Below, in pieces: positions 25,232 through 34,341 of a DNA stretch of 64,000 nucleotides; the first letter of the stretch is position 1, and every line of letters starts with the position of its first letter. The translations under genes were made by a program, and so were the position numbers. The notes under the pieces are model-generated. The model saw only the letters and a program-made list of their open reading frames with translations. It was not told where the DNA came from and searched no databases. Source of the stretch: JAGVPT01 sp963772165 (GTDB taxonomy: Bacteria; Bacteroidota; Ignavibacteria; UBA10030; UBA8401); contig CAVYWA010000021.1 of assembly GCA_963772165.1 (NCBI GenBank), positions 1-64,000 of the forward strand. Reading direction: 5' to 3'.

Positions 25232-26735
25232 CTATGCCTTTCATTCGGACGGCAGGAAAAATAGTGTTGTCTCTCTTTGTATTTTCTTCGCCGGCGTTTT
25301 GCGGAGATCAGGCGAATGCCGTCCAGGTTCCGCCGATTCTGATATTGCCTTTTGTCGCTCTCCTCATTGCGATTGCTATGGGACCTTTCATCAACCGGCA
25401 TTGGTGGAAGAAATATTATCCTTATGTTGCGGCGGGGTTGGGGCTTCTCACCGTTGCGTATTACCTTGTTGTCCTCGGGAATGGAGCAAGAATGTTGCAG
25501 ACCGGTATGGAGTATATCAGTTTTGTTGTCCTCATCGGATCGTTGTTTGTTGTGTCGGGCGGCATTCATCTCCGCATCGCAGGGAAAGCGACGCCGTTTG
25601 CAAACGTCTCGTTGCTCGCGGTCGGTGCAGTTGCGGCAAATTTTCTCGGTACGACCGGCGCCTCGATGATTTTGATCAGACCTTTTCTTCGTGCGAATAA
25701 GTACCGCTTGCGCAGTTTTCATGTCATTTTTTTTATTTTTGCTGTCAGCAATATAGGAGGCGCGCTGACGCCGGTCGGCGACCCCCCCTTGTTCCTCGGC
25801 TATTTGAAGGGAGTTCCGTTCTTCTGGATGCTGTCATCTGTGTGGCATATCTGGCTTCTCAGTATCGGAATAGTGCTCGCTTTTTTTTTGCCATCGATTA
25901 CTTCAGTTTCCGGAAGTTCGAAGCAAGCGAAGAGCGTGTTCCGGAGTCTGAGTTGCATGAAGACGTTGGCATGAGCGGAGTGCATAATGTTTTTTTCTTG
26001 GCCGTTATCCTCGCGGCGGTGTTTGTGGAGCACCCGCAGTTTCTCCGCGAGTTTCTCATGATCGCTGCGGCTGCGGGGTCATATTTCACAACGAGGAATG
26101 AAATTTACAGAAAGAACGATTTCAATTTTATCCCGTTAAAAGAAGTCGCAATTCTGTTCGCTGGAATTTTCGCAACCATGGTGCCCGCGCTCGATTGGCT
26201 GGAACTGCACGCAGCGTCAACCGGCGTCACTACCCCGGGACAATTTTTCTGGGGGACGGGCGTGTTATCAAGTGTGCTGGACAATGCCCCGACGTATCTG
26301 AATTCACTCAGCGCGTCGATAGGTCTTTTCGTCGACCGGAATGTCGTTACTCAGGTGCATGGCCTCATTGTGTCCCACGGTTCAGCCATTGCGGTAATCG
26401 GCAATGCCCATACTACAGATGAAATCAGGAACACTCTTAACGTGCTGGCAAATTTCCATCCGGGCCTTGTCGCAGCAAGGAGCGTACCTCTTTCCGTTAT
26501 CCAGGTATCGTACTTAATTGGCAACCATGATGTCTATCTTAAAGCAATATCGATTGGTGCAGTGTTTTTCGGCGCATGCACGTATATCGGCAACGGTCCA
26601 AATTTTATGGTGAAGTCCATTGCAGAACAAGCCGGCGTACCAATGCCTTCATTCTTCGGATATATTGGCCGGTACACTCTTCCGGTATTACTTCCGACGT
26701 TCGCCCTGATTTGGTATTTGTTTTTTCGTTTATAG
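25228..26735 (+). pseudogene. nhaD: NhaD-type Na+/H+ antiporter, one-base deletion in T tract
   Basis: NhaD exchanges Na+ (or Li+) for H+ across the inner membrane. The ATG at 25228 overlaps the nuoM stop. The first frame runs with a signal-like N-terminus, LVFVSG-type helices, GALTPVGDPPLFLGYLKGVPFFW and then breaks in a run of nine T at 25881-25889. Adding one T restores VLAFFFAIDYFSFRKF and the second half (frame open from 25842) with TTRNEIYRKNDFNFIPLKEVAILFAGIFATMVPAL, WGTGVLSSVLDNAPTYLN and KAISIGAVFFGACTYIGNGPNFMVK, ending at 26735. About 502 residues when joined. Only lesion; otherwise complete. The homopolymer makes sequencing error or transcriptional slippage the favoured explanations. 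Position within a nuo operon is unusual. Confidence 0.85.
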
Positions 26736-26756
26736 ATTCTTGCAGAGGTTGAGAAT

Positions 26757-28181
26757 ATGGTTTTTTCATTTTCAGATGTGTACGGAGTCTCACCCGTACT
26801 TTCGGTTTCGATCGCGGCGATCATTGCTCTGATCGTCAAATCCGCGAAGCAAAAGAGCGAAACTGCAATCCTGATGATCGGGATTGTTGGGATTCTCATC
26901 AGCATGGGTTTCAGCGTATTGACGTTTTCCCTGAACACCACCGCTTTCAACGACATGGTGCTCGTTGGCGGCTACGCAAGCTTCTTCGATCTTCTTTTTC
27001 TCGCCGCCGGGTTGCTGACCTTTCTCCTTTCTGAATCGTACCTGAAGAAAGAGGAGACCAATTTCGGGGAGTTTTATGTGCTCGTTCTTCTCGCTGTTGC
27101 CGGAATGATGCTGATGGGATCGTCCGCGGATTTGATCACGTTGTTCCTGGGTGTCGAATTGATGTCGGTCTGTTTTTACGTTCTTGCAGGATTCATGAGG
27201 ACACGGATCAGCTCCAACGAAGCGGCGCTGAAATATCTTCTTCTTGGAGCGTTTGCCACGGGGTTTCTTCTCTACGGGATTGCGCTTGTTTACGGGACGA
27301 CCGGAACAACAAACTTATTGCGTATCGCATCCGAACGTACGAATGAATCTCTGCGGTTGTGGTATACCGTGGGGTTTGGGTTGCTGCTCATAGGGCTGGC
27401 GTTCAAAGTAGCCGCTGTTCCGTTCCACATGTGGGCACCGGACGTGTATGAAGGTTCGCCAACGACAGTCGCGGGATTGATGTCTACCGGAGGAAAATCC
27501 GCGGCGTTTGCCGCAGCGGTGCTGGTTTTTTCGATTCCGATGGCCCAGCATGATGAGCATTTCAAATTAATACTCGCCGTGCTTGCGGCAGGTTCGATGA
27601 TTGTCGGCAATCTCTTCGGACTCGCACAGACCAACCTCAAACGTATGCTGGCGTATTCGAGCGTTGCTCACGCCGGATATATCCTTGTCGGCCTCGCATC
27701 CGGGGAGCCGCTTGGACAGCAAGGGATTCTTTTTTACCTTGTATCATATACCTTTACCAACCTTGGCGCTTTTGGTGTTATATCGATTCTTGAGAAGGAA
27801 TCCGGAAAAAATATTTCATACGAAGATTACGCGGGGCTCGGCACACGCAGGCCTGTCGTCGCAGCATTGTTATCCGCATTTTTGTTTTCGCTGACAGGCA
27901 TTCCGCCGTTTGCCGGCTTTGTCGGAAAATACTATCTCTTTACGAGCGCCGTGCAATCGCAGATGACATGGCTCGCTATTCTTGGGGTCGTGACGAGCCT
28001 CATATCGGCATATTACTATCTGCGCGTTGTTGTGTATATGTATTTTCGCGATGCAAAAGATACTTCTGAGATTCGTGTCCCCCGGCTTGCGCTGTATTCC
28101 ATTATTATTTCGGCAGCCGGAATTGTCGTCCTCGGTATTCTTCCATCACTCATTCTTAATGTCACGCAATTGCTCTTTTAA
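26757..28181 (+). CDS. nuoN: NADH-quinone oxidoreductase subunit N
   Basis: 474 residues, about 14 transmembrane helices. Third antiporter-like complex I subunit. Blocks: LFLGVELMSVCFYVLAGF with the TM5 Glu, SNEAALKYLLLGAFATGFLLYGIALVYG, FKVAAVPFHMWAPDVYEGSPTTVAGLMSTGGKSAAFAA with the central Lys, and NLKRMLAYSSVAHAGYILVGL. Begins 21 bases after the antiporter gene and is closed by the terminator at 28201-28243, so it ends the operon. Confidence 0.97.
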   Translation: MVFSFSDVYGVSPVLSVSIAAIIALIVKSAKQKSETAILMIGIVGILISMGFSVLTFSLNTTAFNDMVLVGGYASFFDLLFLAAGLLTFLLSESYLKKEETNFGEFYVLVLLAVAGMMLMGSSADLITLFLGVELMSVCFYVLAGFMRTRISSNEAALKYLLLGAFATGFLLYGIALVYGTTGTTNLLRIASERTNESLRLWYTVGFGLLLIGLAFKVAAVPFHMWAPDVYEGSPTTVAGLMSTGGKSAAFAAAVLVFSIPMAQHDEHFKLILAVLAAGSMIVGNLFGLAQTNLKRMLAYSSVAHAGYILVGLASGEPLGQQGILFYLVSYTFTNLGAFGVISILEKESGKNISYEDYAGLGTRRPVVAALLSAFLFSLTGIPPFAGFVGKYYLFTSAVQSQMTWLAILGVVTSLISAYYYLRVVVYMYFRDAKDTSEIRVPRLALYSIIISAAGIVVLGILPSLILNVTQLLF

Positions 28182-28200
28182 TATTCATTCGGGAATTTGT

Positions 28201-28243
28201 ACCGTCCATTTTTGCTGCTGTTGAATGGGCGGTTTTCTTTTTT
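28201..28243 (+). terminator. Rho-independent terminator after nuoN
   Basis: ACCGTCCATT (28201-28210) pairs with AATGGGCGGT (28224-28233) with one G-T pair, giving a ten-base-pair stem, followed by TTTTCTTTTTT. It closes the nuo operon just ahead of the nnr start. Confidence 0.85.
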
Positions 28244-28252
28244 GGAGTATTC

Positions 28253-29824
28253 GTGCTCTCTCTGGCCGATGCGCAACAAATGAAAGAGATAGACGATCTG
28301 GCGGTTCGCCAGTTCGGAATGCCTTCGCTTCTTCTGATGGAAAACGCCGGACGCTCGGTCGTCGAGGAGATTGAACATCGTTTTGGTTCGATTGCAGGAA
28401 AGAGCGTTCTTGTCGTTGCTGGGAAAGGGAAGAATGGGGGGGACGGGTTTGTCGCTGCGCGACACGCCCTGCAACGTGGGGCATCGGTGACGGTGCTTTT
28501 CATCGGCGACGAAACAGAAGTGCAGGGAGATGTGAAAACGAATTTTAAAATTCTGAAAGACATGGGCGACGTTCGATTAACCCTTTGCCGCTCGTTCAAA
28601 GAAAAGGAATTTACGCAGCAACGATTTGATTTCATCGTCGATGCGATTTTTGGAACTTCATTCCACGGCGTGATGAGAGGAAAATTTGGCGCAGCCGTAG
28701 AATGGATCAATCGTCAGCATCATTCGAAGATTATTTCCGTCGATGTCCCTTCAGGACTTGATACATCGACGGGGGAGTATTCTTCACCTGCTGTCAAAGC
28801 CTGCTTGACGGTAACGATGGCGTTCCCGAAAATTGGCCTGTACCTTGGGAGGGGAAGAGAGGTCACAGGGTCGGTCGTCATTGCCGATATTCAAATGCCC
28901 GGTCGTTTGATGGGGAAAAACAAATTTCAATTATTTCTCACCGAGAGAAAGGACATCCAAAACGGGTTGCCTATTCGTTCAATCACAGCGCATAAACAAA
29001 GTGTGGGAAAGATTTTTGTCCTTGCCGGGTCGAGGGGATTGACGGGTGCAGCGCTGCTTTGTTCGCAGTCGGCGATGAAAGCTGGTGCGGGCGCTGTTGT
29101 GCTTGGAATTCCATCAGCGGTCTTTTCGGCTGTAGCGCGGCGAACCCTGGAAGTGATGCCGTATGAACTGCCATCGACCTCCGAAGGTTCAGTGGCCACC
29201 TCAGCCATGGGGTCGATCGGGCCAAAAATGAAATGGGCGGATGTGCTTCTGATCGGCCCCGGCTTATCGCAAAATCCCGAAACGACGGAACTGATCCAAA
29301 GGGTGATTTCCATGTCGGAAAAAACACTGGTGGTGGACGCCGATGGATTAAATGCATTGTCGAAAAACATCTCTCTTCTCAAAAAAAGAAAATGCAAGGC
29401 TGTTATTCTTACACCTCATCTTGGGGAATTTTCCAGGCTGATTTCACTTTCCGTTGAAGACATCGAAAAAAATAAAATTGAGATCGCCCGGTCATTCGCT
29501 CGAAAGAATGGTGTTGTGCTTGTGTTGAAAGGCGCACCGACAATGATTGCAGCTCCAGACGGAAAGGTCTTTGTCAATCCGACAGGAAATGCAGGGATGG
29601 CCACTGCGGGGTCCGGAGATGTTCTCGCCGGGGTCATTGCCGCTCTCGTCGGACAGCATAACACCCCTGTTCAGGCGGCGATCAACGGCGTGTACGTTCA
29701 TGGCGCAGCAGGGGATGTTGCCCGCGACGAAATTGGAGAGATGGGAATGCTGGCAGGCGATATCATGAATCGGATTCCCGGCGTTCTTAAAAAAATGCAA
29801 GACAAGAAAAGCAGCGCTCGTTAA
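28253..29824 (+). CDS. nnr: Bifunctional NAD(P)H-hydrate repair enzyme Nnr
   Basis: 523 residues with two domains. The N-terminal epimerase (YjeF_N, about 1-220) interconverts the R and S forms of NADHX; seen in MKEIDDLAVRQFGMPSLLLMENAGRS and GKGKNGGDGFVAARHALQRG. The C-terminal ADP-dependent dehydratase (about 235-515) restores NADH; seen in KQSVGKIFVLAGSRGLTGAALLCSQSAMKAGAG, LVVDADGLNAL, LTPHLGEFSRL and NPTGNAGMATAGSGDVLAGVIAAL. Start is GTG 28253, eight bases after a GGAG. Its position right after nuoN may be relevant, as complex I turns over NADH, but the terminator between them argues against cotranscription. Confidence 0.95.
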   Translation: MLSLADAQQMKEIDDLAVRQFGMPSLLLMENAGRSVVEEIEHRFGSIAGKSVLVVAGKGKNGGDGFVAARHALQRGASVTVLFIGDETEVQGDVKTNFKILKDMGDVRLTLCRSFKEKEFTQQRFDFIVDAIFGTSFHGVMRGKFGAAVEWINRQHHSKIISVDVPSGLDTSTGEYSSPAVKACLTVTMAFPKIGLYLGRGREVTGSVVIADIQMPGRLMGKNKFQLFLTERKDIQNGLPIRSITAHKQSVGKIFVLAGSRGLTGAALLCSQSAMKAGAGAVVLGIPSAVFSAVARRTLEVMPYELPSTSEGSVATSAMGSIGPKMKWADVLLIGPGLSQNPETTELIQRVISMSEKTLVVDADGLNALSKNISLLKKRKCKAVILTPHLGEFSRLISLSVEDIEKNKIEIARSFARKNGVVLVLKGAPTMIAAPDGKVFVNPTGNAGMATAGSGDVLAGVIAALVGQHNTPVQAAINGVYVHGAAGDVARDEIGEMGMLAGDIMNRIPGVLKKMQDKKSSAR

Positions 29825-29881
29825 AATCCGGCGATCGGCTAGGAGGAATCAAACAAATTGACCCACGTGTAGTTAAAAGCT

Positions 29882-31108
29882 ATGGCACTTCAAAGTCTCC
29901 TGTTATTTGTCTTGATCGTTTTCAGCGGAATGTTCGCCTCTTCCGAGATTGTCTTCATTGTGGCGAATAAAGCGAAGATGGAAGTTCGGGCCCGCAGGAA
30001 AAAATTTGGCGCAGCACAGGCATTGTCGTTTGTAAACGCGCCCGAAGAATACCTTACCACTGTTCTCGTCGGCAACAATATCGCGAATATCGCTTTTTCT
30101 TCGATTGCGGCAATCCTTCTGCAGGAACGTTTCCATCTTTCCAATACGGCCATCACGATTCTTGTTGCCCTCGTGATCCTGGTCTTTGGAGAGCTATTCC
30201 CTAAATCTCTTCTGCGCATTGTGGCAGATGCGGTGATACCGTACGCTTCATCGTTTCTTCAAGCATGCCGGGTTCTTTTTTTTCCGTTGATATGGCTGAC
30301 GCAACAAACGTCAAAGGTTATTGTATCGACGCTCGGGTTTGAGAAATCGAACGTCGGGAGGTTCTTGCACAAGAAAGATGTCGAGATCCTTTTAAAGGAG
30401 AGTGAGGAAGTGGGGGAAGTCGGGAAGGAGGAGGGGAAAAAAATCATCAAGGTTATTACGCTGAGCGATGTTCTTGCGAAAGACGTTATGAAGGCAAGAG
30501 CGAACGTCGTCGGCGTTGACGTGAAAACCCCCGTGAAACAAGCGTGCCAGGTGTTGGTCGAGCGAGGTTATTCAAAATTGCTCGTGTATGACCAAACGAT
30601 CGACAATATTATCGGAGTCGTTTTTGCCCGCGATTTTTTCTCAAGGCCGCGGACGCTCTCTCAAATTTTACGTGAAACGGTTTTTGTTCCCGAAACGAAA
30701 AACTGTTCCGACCTGTTTCGTGATTTTCGGCTTAAGAAAATTTCCCTTGCCGTTGTCGTTGATGAGTTCGGCGGAACGGCCGGTGTGGTTACCTCGGAAG
30801 ACATTCTTGAAGAATTTCTCGGAGAAATTTCCGACGACCAGCAGGAAGACGATCAACAAGTGAAGCGTTTGCCCGATGGGGCGTTTCTCGTAAGTGGAAA
30901 AACGGAAGTTCAGAAGCTGCAGCGTGTTTCCGGGCTGCAAATACCCGACGGCCCCTACGATACGATTGCGGGTTTCGTCATGCATGCCCTCGGCCGGATT
31001 CCGTCTGAAAAGGAAGAGGTCAGGATCGGCCCGATGTTCATCCAGATCATACGAGCGACAAAAACAAAAATTGAAATGCTCAAGATCCGTGTGCAGCAAC
31101 TGCCATGA
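29882..31108 (+). CDS. CNNM/CBS-domain transporter (HlyC/CorC family)
   Basis: 408 residues: an N-terminal CNNM (DUF21) membrane domain of 3-4 helices (about 1-180), a pair of CBS domains (about 190-330, VMKARANVVGVDVKTPVKQAC and VFVPETKNCSDLFRDFRLKKISLAVVVDEFGGTAGVVTSEDILEEFLGEI), then a C-terminal CorC_HlyC transporter-associated domain (GAFLVSGKTEVQKLQRVSGL). Family members control Mg2+ or Co2+ efflux; the old haemolysin label is misleading. ATG 29882; the stop overlaps the next ATG (ATGA), so it is coupled to the MFS exporter downstream. Confidence 0.93.
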   Translation: MALQSLLLFVLIVFSGMFASSEIVFIVANKAKMEVRARRKKFGAAQALSFVNAPEEYLTTVLVGNNIANIAFSSIAAILLQERFHLSNTAITILVALVILVFGELFPKSLLRIVADAVIPYASSFLQACRVLFFPLIWLTQQTSKVIVSTLGFEKSNVGRFLHKKDVEILLKESEEVGEVGKEEGKKIIKVITLSDVLAKDVMKARANVVGVDVKTPVKQACQVLVERGYSKLLVYDQTIDNIIGVVFARDFFSRPRTLSQILRETVFVPETKNCSDLFRDFRLKKISLAVVVDEFGGTAGVVTSEDILEEFLGEISDDQQEDDQQVKRLPDGAFLVSGKTEVQKLQRVSGLQIPDGPYDTIAGFVMHALGRIPSEKEEVRIGPMFIQIIRATKTKIEMLKIRVQQLP

Positions 31109-32346
31109 GGATGGTGCATTCCATTGTGCGGTGGCTGACCACGCTTCCCATGTTTCGCTCGTTGCGTCATCGGAACTATCGCCTTTTTTTCTTCGGGCAG
31201 CTCGTTTCCCTGATCGGGACATGGATGCAGAATATCGGGCAGGCATGGCTCATTTATCAGTTGACACATTCTGCGGTGTGGCTGGGAGCGATCGGCTTTC
31301 TTACGTCTGTTCCCGTTCTTTTATTCTCTATGTTCGGAGGAACGGTTGCAGACAAAATTTCAAAAAAACGGCTGATCATAGCAACCCAAACCGCAGCGAT
31401 GGTGCAAGCATTTGTCCTTGCACTCCTTATATGGGCTGATTTGATCACACCCACGATTGTCGGAGTGTTGGCCTTCACCCTGGGGACGATCAATGCATTT
31501 GACATGCCGGGGAGGCAATCGTTTGTCGTGGAAATGGTCGGGAAAGAAGATCTGCCGAACGCCATCGCGCTCAATTCCGCAGTCTTCAACAGTGCAAGAA
31601 TGTTTGGGCCGGCCATTGGCGGCATCGTGATCGGCATGCTTGGAGTCGGTTGGTGCTTTTTTCTGAACGGTATTTCGTTCATCGCCGTCATCATCGGCTT
31701 ACTGCTGATGAATGTTGAAGAAAGAGCCGTCAGCAAAAGCGTATCTTCCGTTTTCCAATCGATCAAGGAAAGCGTGGCGTATATCCGTTCCGAAGTTACA
31801 TTGAGAACAATCATGATGCTCGTAGCCGTGGTGACAATTTTCGGATGGTCGTACTCCGTGATGCTTCCGATCTTTGCCGATAGGATACTCAATATCGGAG
31901 CTATAGGGCTCGGGAATCTTCTTACGGCAAACGGCATTGGAGCGCTTATCAGCGCGTTGACCGTTGCGTCGTTCGGACATAAGGTTCACCCAAACACATT
32001 CATTTATTCCGGCTTATCTATTTTTATTTTTTCTATCTTGGTTTTTACAGCTTCGTCGTCGCCGCTTCTTTCGATGGCCTGCATGGTCGGCGTCGGCGTG
32101 GGGCTTATTGCGTTTTTCGCAACGGCAAATGCTTCTTTGCAAATGCGTACTCCCGACCATTTGCGCGGAAGAGTGATGGGACTCTATGCCCTCGTCTTCC
32201 AAGGCTTTTTCCCGTTCGGAAGCTTAGGCCTTGGAGTGTTGGCCGATCTTGCCGGCGTTCGGCTTGCCATCGCGGGAGGGGCTTGTGTGTGCGGTGTTAC
32301 CGGGAGCGTCATGTATCGAATCATGAAAAAAAATGAACGTCCTTAA
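31105..32346 (+). CDS. MFS exporter, EntS-like (MFS_3)
   Basis: 413 residues with 12 transmembrane segments. LRHRNYRLFFFGQLVSLIGTWMQNIGQAWLIYQLT is a characteristic N-terminus of the MFS_3 group, which contains enterobactin exporter EntS and macrolide efflux proteins; GGTVADKISKKRLI is motif A and PGRQSFVVEMVGKEDLPNAIALNSAVFNSARMFGPAIGG is a second strong block. Cargo is unknown. Overlaps the CNNM gene stop. The 32362 gene follows 15 bases later in the same direction. Confidence 0.9.
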   Translation: MRMVHSIVRWLTTLPMFRSLRHRNYRLFFFGQLVSLIGTWMQNIGQAWLIYQLTHSAVWLGAIGFLTSVPVLLFSMFGGTVADKISKKRLIIATQTAAMVQAFVLALLIWADLITPTIVGVLAFTLGTINAFDMPGRQSFVVEMVGKEDLPNAIALNSAVFNSARMFGPAIGGIVIGMLGVGWCFFLNGISFIAVIIGLLLMNVEERAVSKSVSSVFQSIKESVAYIRSEVTLRTIMMLVAVVTIFGWSYSVMLPIFADRILNIGAIGLGNLLTANGIGALISALTVASFGHKVHPNTFIYSGLSIFIFSILVFTASSSPLLSMACMVGVGVGLIAFFATANASLQMRTPDHLRGRVMGLYALVFQGFFPFGSLGLGVLADLAGVRLAIAGGACVCGVTGSVMYRIMKKNERP

Positions 32347-32361
32347 CTTAAAAAAATATTT

Positions 32362-34341
32362 ATGAAATCATTCCGACGGTTATTCATATGCTGCATGTTG
32401 TTGCCTTTACGCTTTTACGGTCAATCGGGGGATGATCAGTTGTTTCATGCGGCGATTAGTGCGTCTTCCGACAGCGCGAAGTTAGCAGGACTGAATAGGC
32501 TGATTGCGACGTATCCTCAGAGCAAGTTCGTAGGGGATGCGTACGGTGCGCAGTTCAGCGTTCTCATGTCTTTACGCAGGGACAGCGCGGCATTCTTTGC
32601 AGCGCACAATTACCTTGCCGCAAAAGATTCACAGAGTTTGCCGGGGGCGCTCCAAAATATCGCGATGGAACTCGCGTTCAGGAAACAATACCCCGACAGC
32701 GCGCTAAAGTTGATGGACTCAGCGATATCCTTGTATCGAGAAAAACACCGCAGGCTTACTCCCGTGTTATTGTACACGCGAGCAACAAGTCTTTTTCTCC
32801 TGAAGAGACTTGCGGAAGCCGAATCCACCCAGCATGAGGCCATCGCATTGCTGCCCGCATCTGCTACGTTTGACCCACGCTACAGCAATTATTTTGCCCA
32901 GCTCGGGATGATCCAGCTTGAAACATCCCCCGGGGTTGAAGGCCTGCAGCAATATGTTCACGCCAGTTTTGCTTCGCCACAGCCATCAACGGACTATGCG
33001 AACCTCGACTCGTTATTCCATTCGCGGGTGAAGGATTCAACATCGGTCATTCGTGTCCGCGACAGTCTTTTCGAACGTACAGCGAACGAGTATCTTCACA
33101 TTTCGAATGATAGTTCTCGGGCAAAGAGTTTTATCGCAGAGAGCTTTTCTCGGAATCGAGTATTTACCGGGCGGGCCCTTCAATTTGCACGCGAGGCGTA
33201 CCGCGAAGCGGCGGCGAGGTCTTTTCAAGAACGTTGCGATGCTGCTGCGTCCCTCGGAATCGTGCTCTTCAACGCCGGCAGTAACGGCGAAGCTGAAAAA
33301 TTCCTTCACGAAGCGCTGCAAACCGCCTTGCCATCTGCAACCGAACTGTTCCTTGCGCTCGGTTCCGTGCAAGAAAGCTTGGGAAAGAACAACGAGGCAT
33401 TCGACACGTATTTGGCGGGCGTAACGATGAGCCGGCCAGCGGTGCTCATGAAGCCGCTGCAAGCGCTGCAAAAAGAGCTGTATCCGCATGCGTCGATCGA
33501 TTCCTTGATTGCGTTAGCTCAACGAAAGTGGGTGGACTTTTTCCCGGAGAAGTATCAGCGGCCCGATTCTCTTGATGGTCAACCGAATCAGAAAACGGTT
33601 CTCGCTGAATTATTCACCGGGTCCGAGTGCCGCCCATGCCAGGCTGCCGATATCGCCTACAATAAGCTGCTCGAACGTTACGATCGCTCGGACCTGGCGG
33701 TCCTGGAATACCATCTTCACATACCCCATCCCGATCCGATGACGAATACGGACACGGAATTACGGTCGGAATATTACGGAGTCAACAGTACTCCAACGTC
33801 GATCATCGAAGGGACGAACGTTATAAATTCGGGCGGGCCAGCAATTGCGGCTCGTTCAAAATTTGCCGTGTATGCTGACGCGATTGACCATCTTTTGACC
33901 ACGCCGGCAAAGGCTTCTGTAAAAATTTCGGCAAAAATCCGCCGGAGCAAAGTTTCGTTCGTCGTCTCAGCGAACGTGGCGAACACACGTAAATCGTACA
34001 GGCTCCGGGTTGTGCTGGCTGAGGACGGGATGCGATACCAAGGCGCGAACGGGATATCGGAACATCGCTACGTGGTAAGAAAAATGATTCGCGGTGCGGG
34101 TGGAACATCATTCAATCAAAATGGAAAGGCAACAGTCAAAGATGCTTTCGCGGTATCGGCAATAGAAGATCAATTGGAAAAATATCTTTCGACATACGAA
34201 GAGAAAATACAGAAGCCGGGGACGGCGTTTAAAGAAAAAAAATCTGAGATCGATCCCAAGCAATTATACATCGTCGCATTCGTCCAGGACGATGCAACCC
34301 ACAAAATTCTTCAATCTACGATAGTCAAGGTGAAGCGATGA
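32362..34341 (+). CDS. Secreted TPR protein with Omp28/thioredoxin-like domain
   Basis: 659 residues with a signal peptide (about 1-22). The first two thirds are helix-rich, tetratricopeptide-like repeats (for example KQYPDSALKLMDSAISLYREKHRR and LEKLA-like helices near 280-370). The last third begins TVLAELFTGSECRPCQAADIAYNKLLERYD, which resembles the CXXC-like active site of Omp28/thioredoxin-fold proteins, though spaced as CRPC, then PMTNTDTELRSEYYGVNSTPTSIIEG, the matching cis-Pro block. So it may have a periplasmic thiol role, with a partner-binding TPR half. It overlaps the M64 peptidase ATG, and a joint function is likely. No close named homologue comes to mind. Confidence 0.7.
   Translation: MKSFRRLFICCMLLPLRFYGQSGDDQLFHAAISASSDSAKLAGLNRLIATYPQSKFVGDAYGAQFSVLMSLRRDSAAFFAAHNYLAAKDSQSLPGALQNIAMELAFRKQYPDSALKLMDSAISLYREKHRRLTPVLLYTRATSLFLLKRLAEAESTQHEAIALLPASATFDPRYSNYFAQLGMIQLETSPGVEGLQQYVHASFASPQPSTDYANLDSLFHSRVKDSTSVIRVRDSLFERTANEYLHISNDSSRAKSFIAESFSRNRVFTGRALQFAREAYREAAARSFQERCDAAASLGIVLFNAGSNGEAEKFLHEALQTALPSATELFLALGSVQESLGKNNEAFDTYLAGVTMSRPAVLMKPLQALQKELYPHASIDSLIALAQRKWVDFFPEKYQRPDSLDGQPNQKTVLAELFTGSECRPCQAADIAYNKLLERYDRSDLAVLEYHLHIPHPDPMTNTDTELRSEYYGVNSTPTSIIEGTNVINSGGPAIAARSKFAVYADAIDHLLTTPAKASVKISAKIRRSKVSFVVSANVANTRKSYRLRVVLAEDGMRYQGANGISEHRYVVRKMIRGAGGTSFNQNGKATVKDAFAVSAIEDQLEKYLSTYEEKIQKPGTAFKEKKSEIDPKQLYIVAFVQDDATHKILQSTIVKVKR

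Noticed and set aside
25228..26735. Two separate genes for the antiporter region
   Set aside because: The two open frames are halves of one NhaD protein and rejoin at the T tract by a single base.
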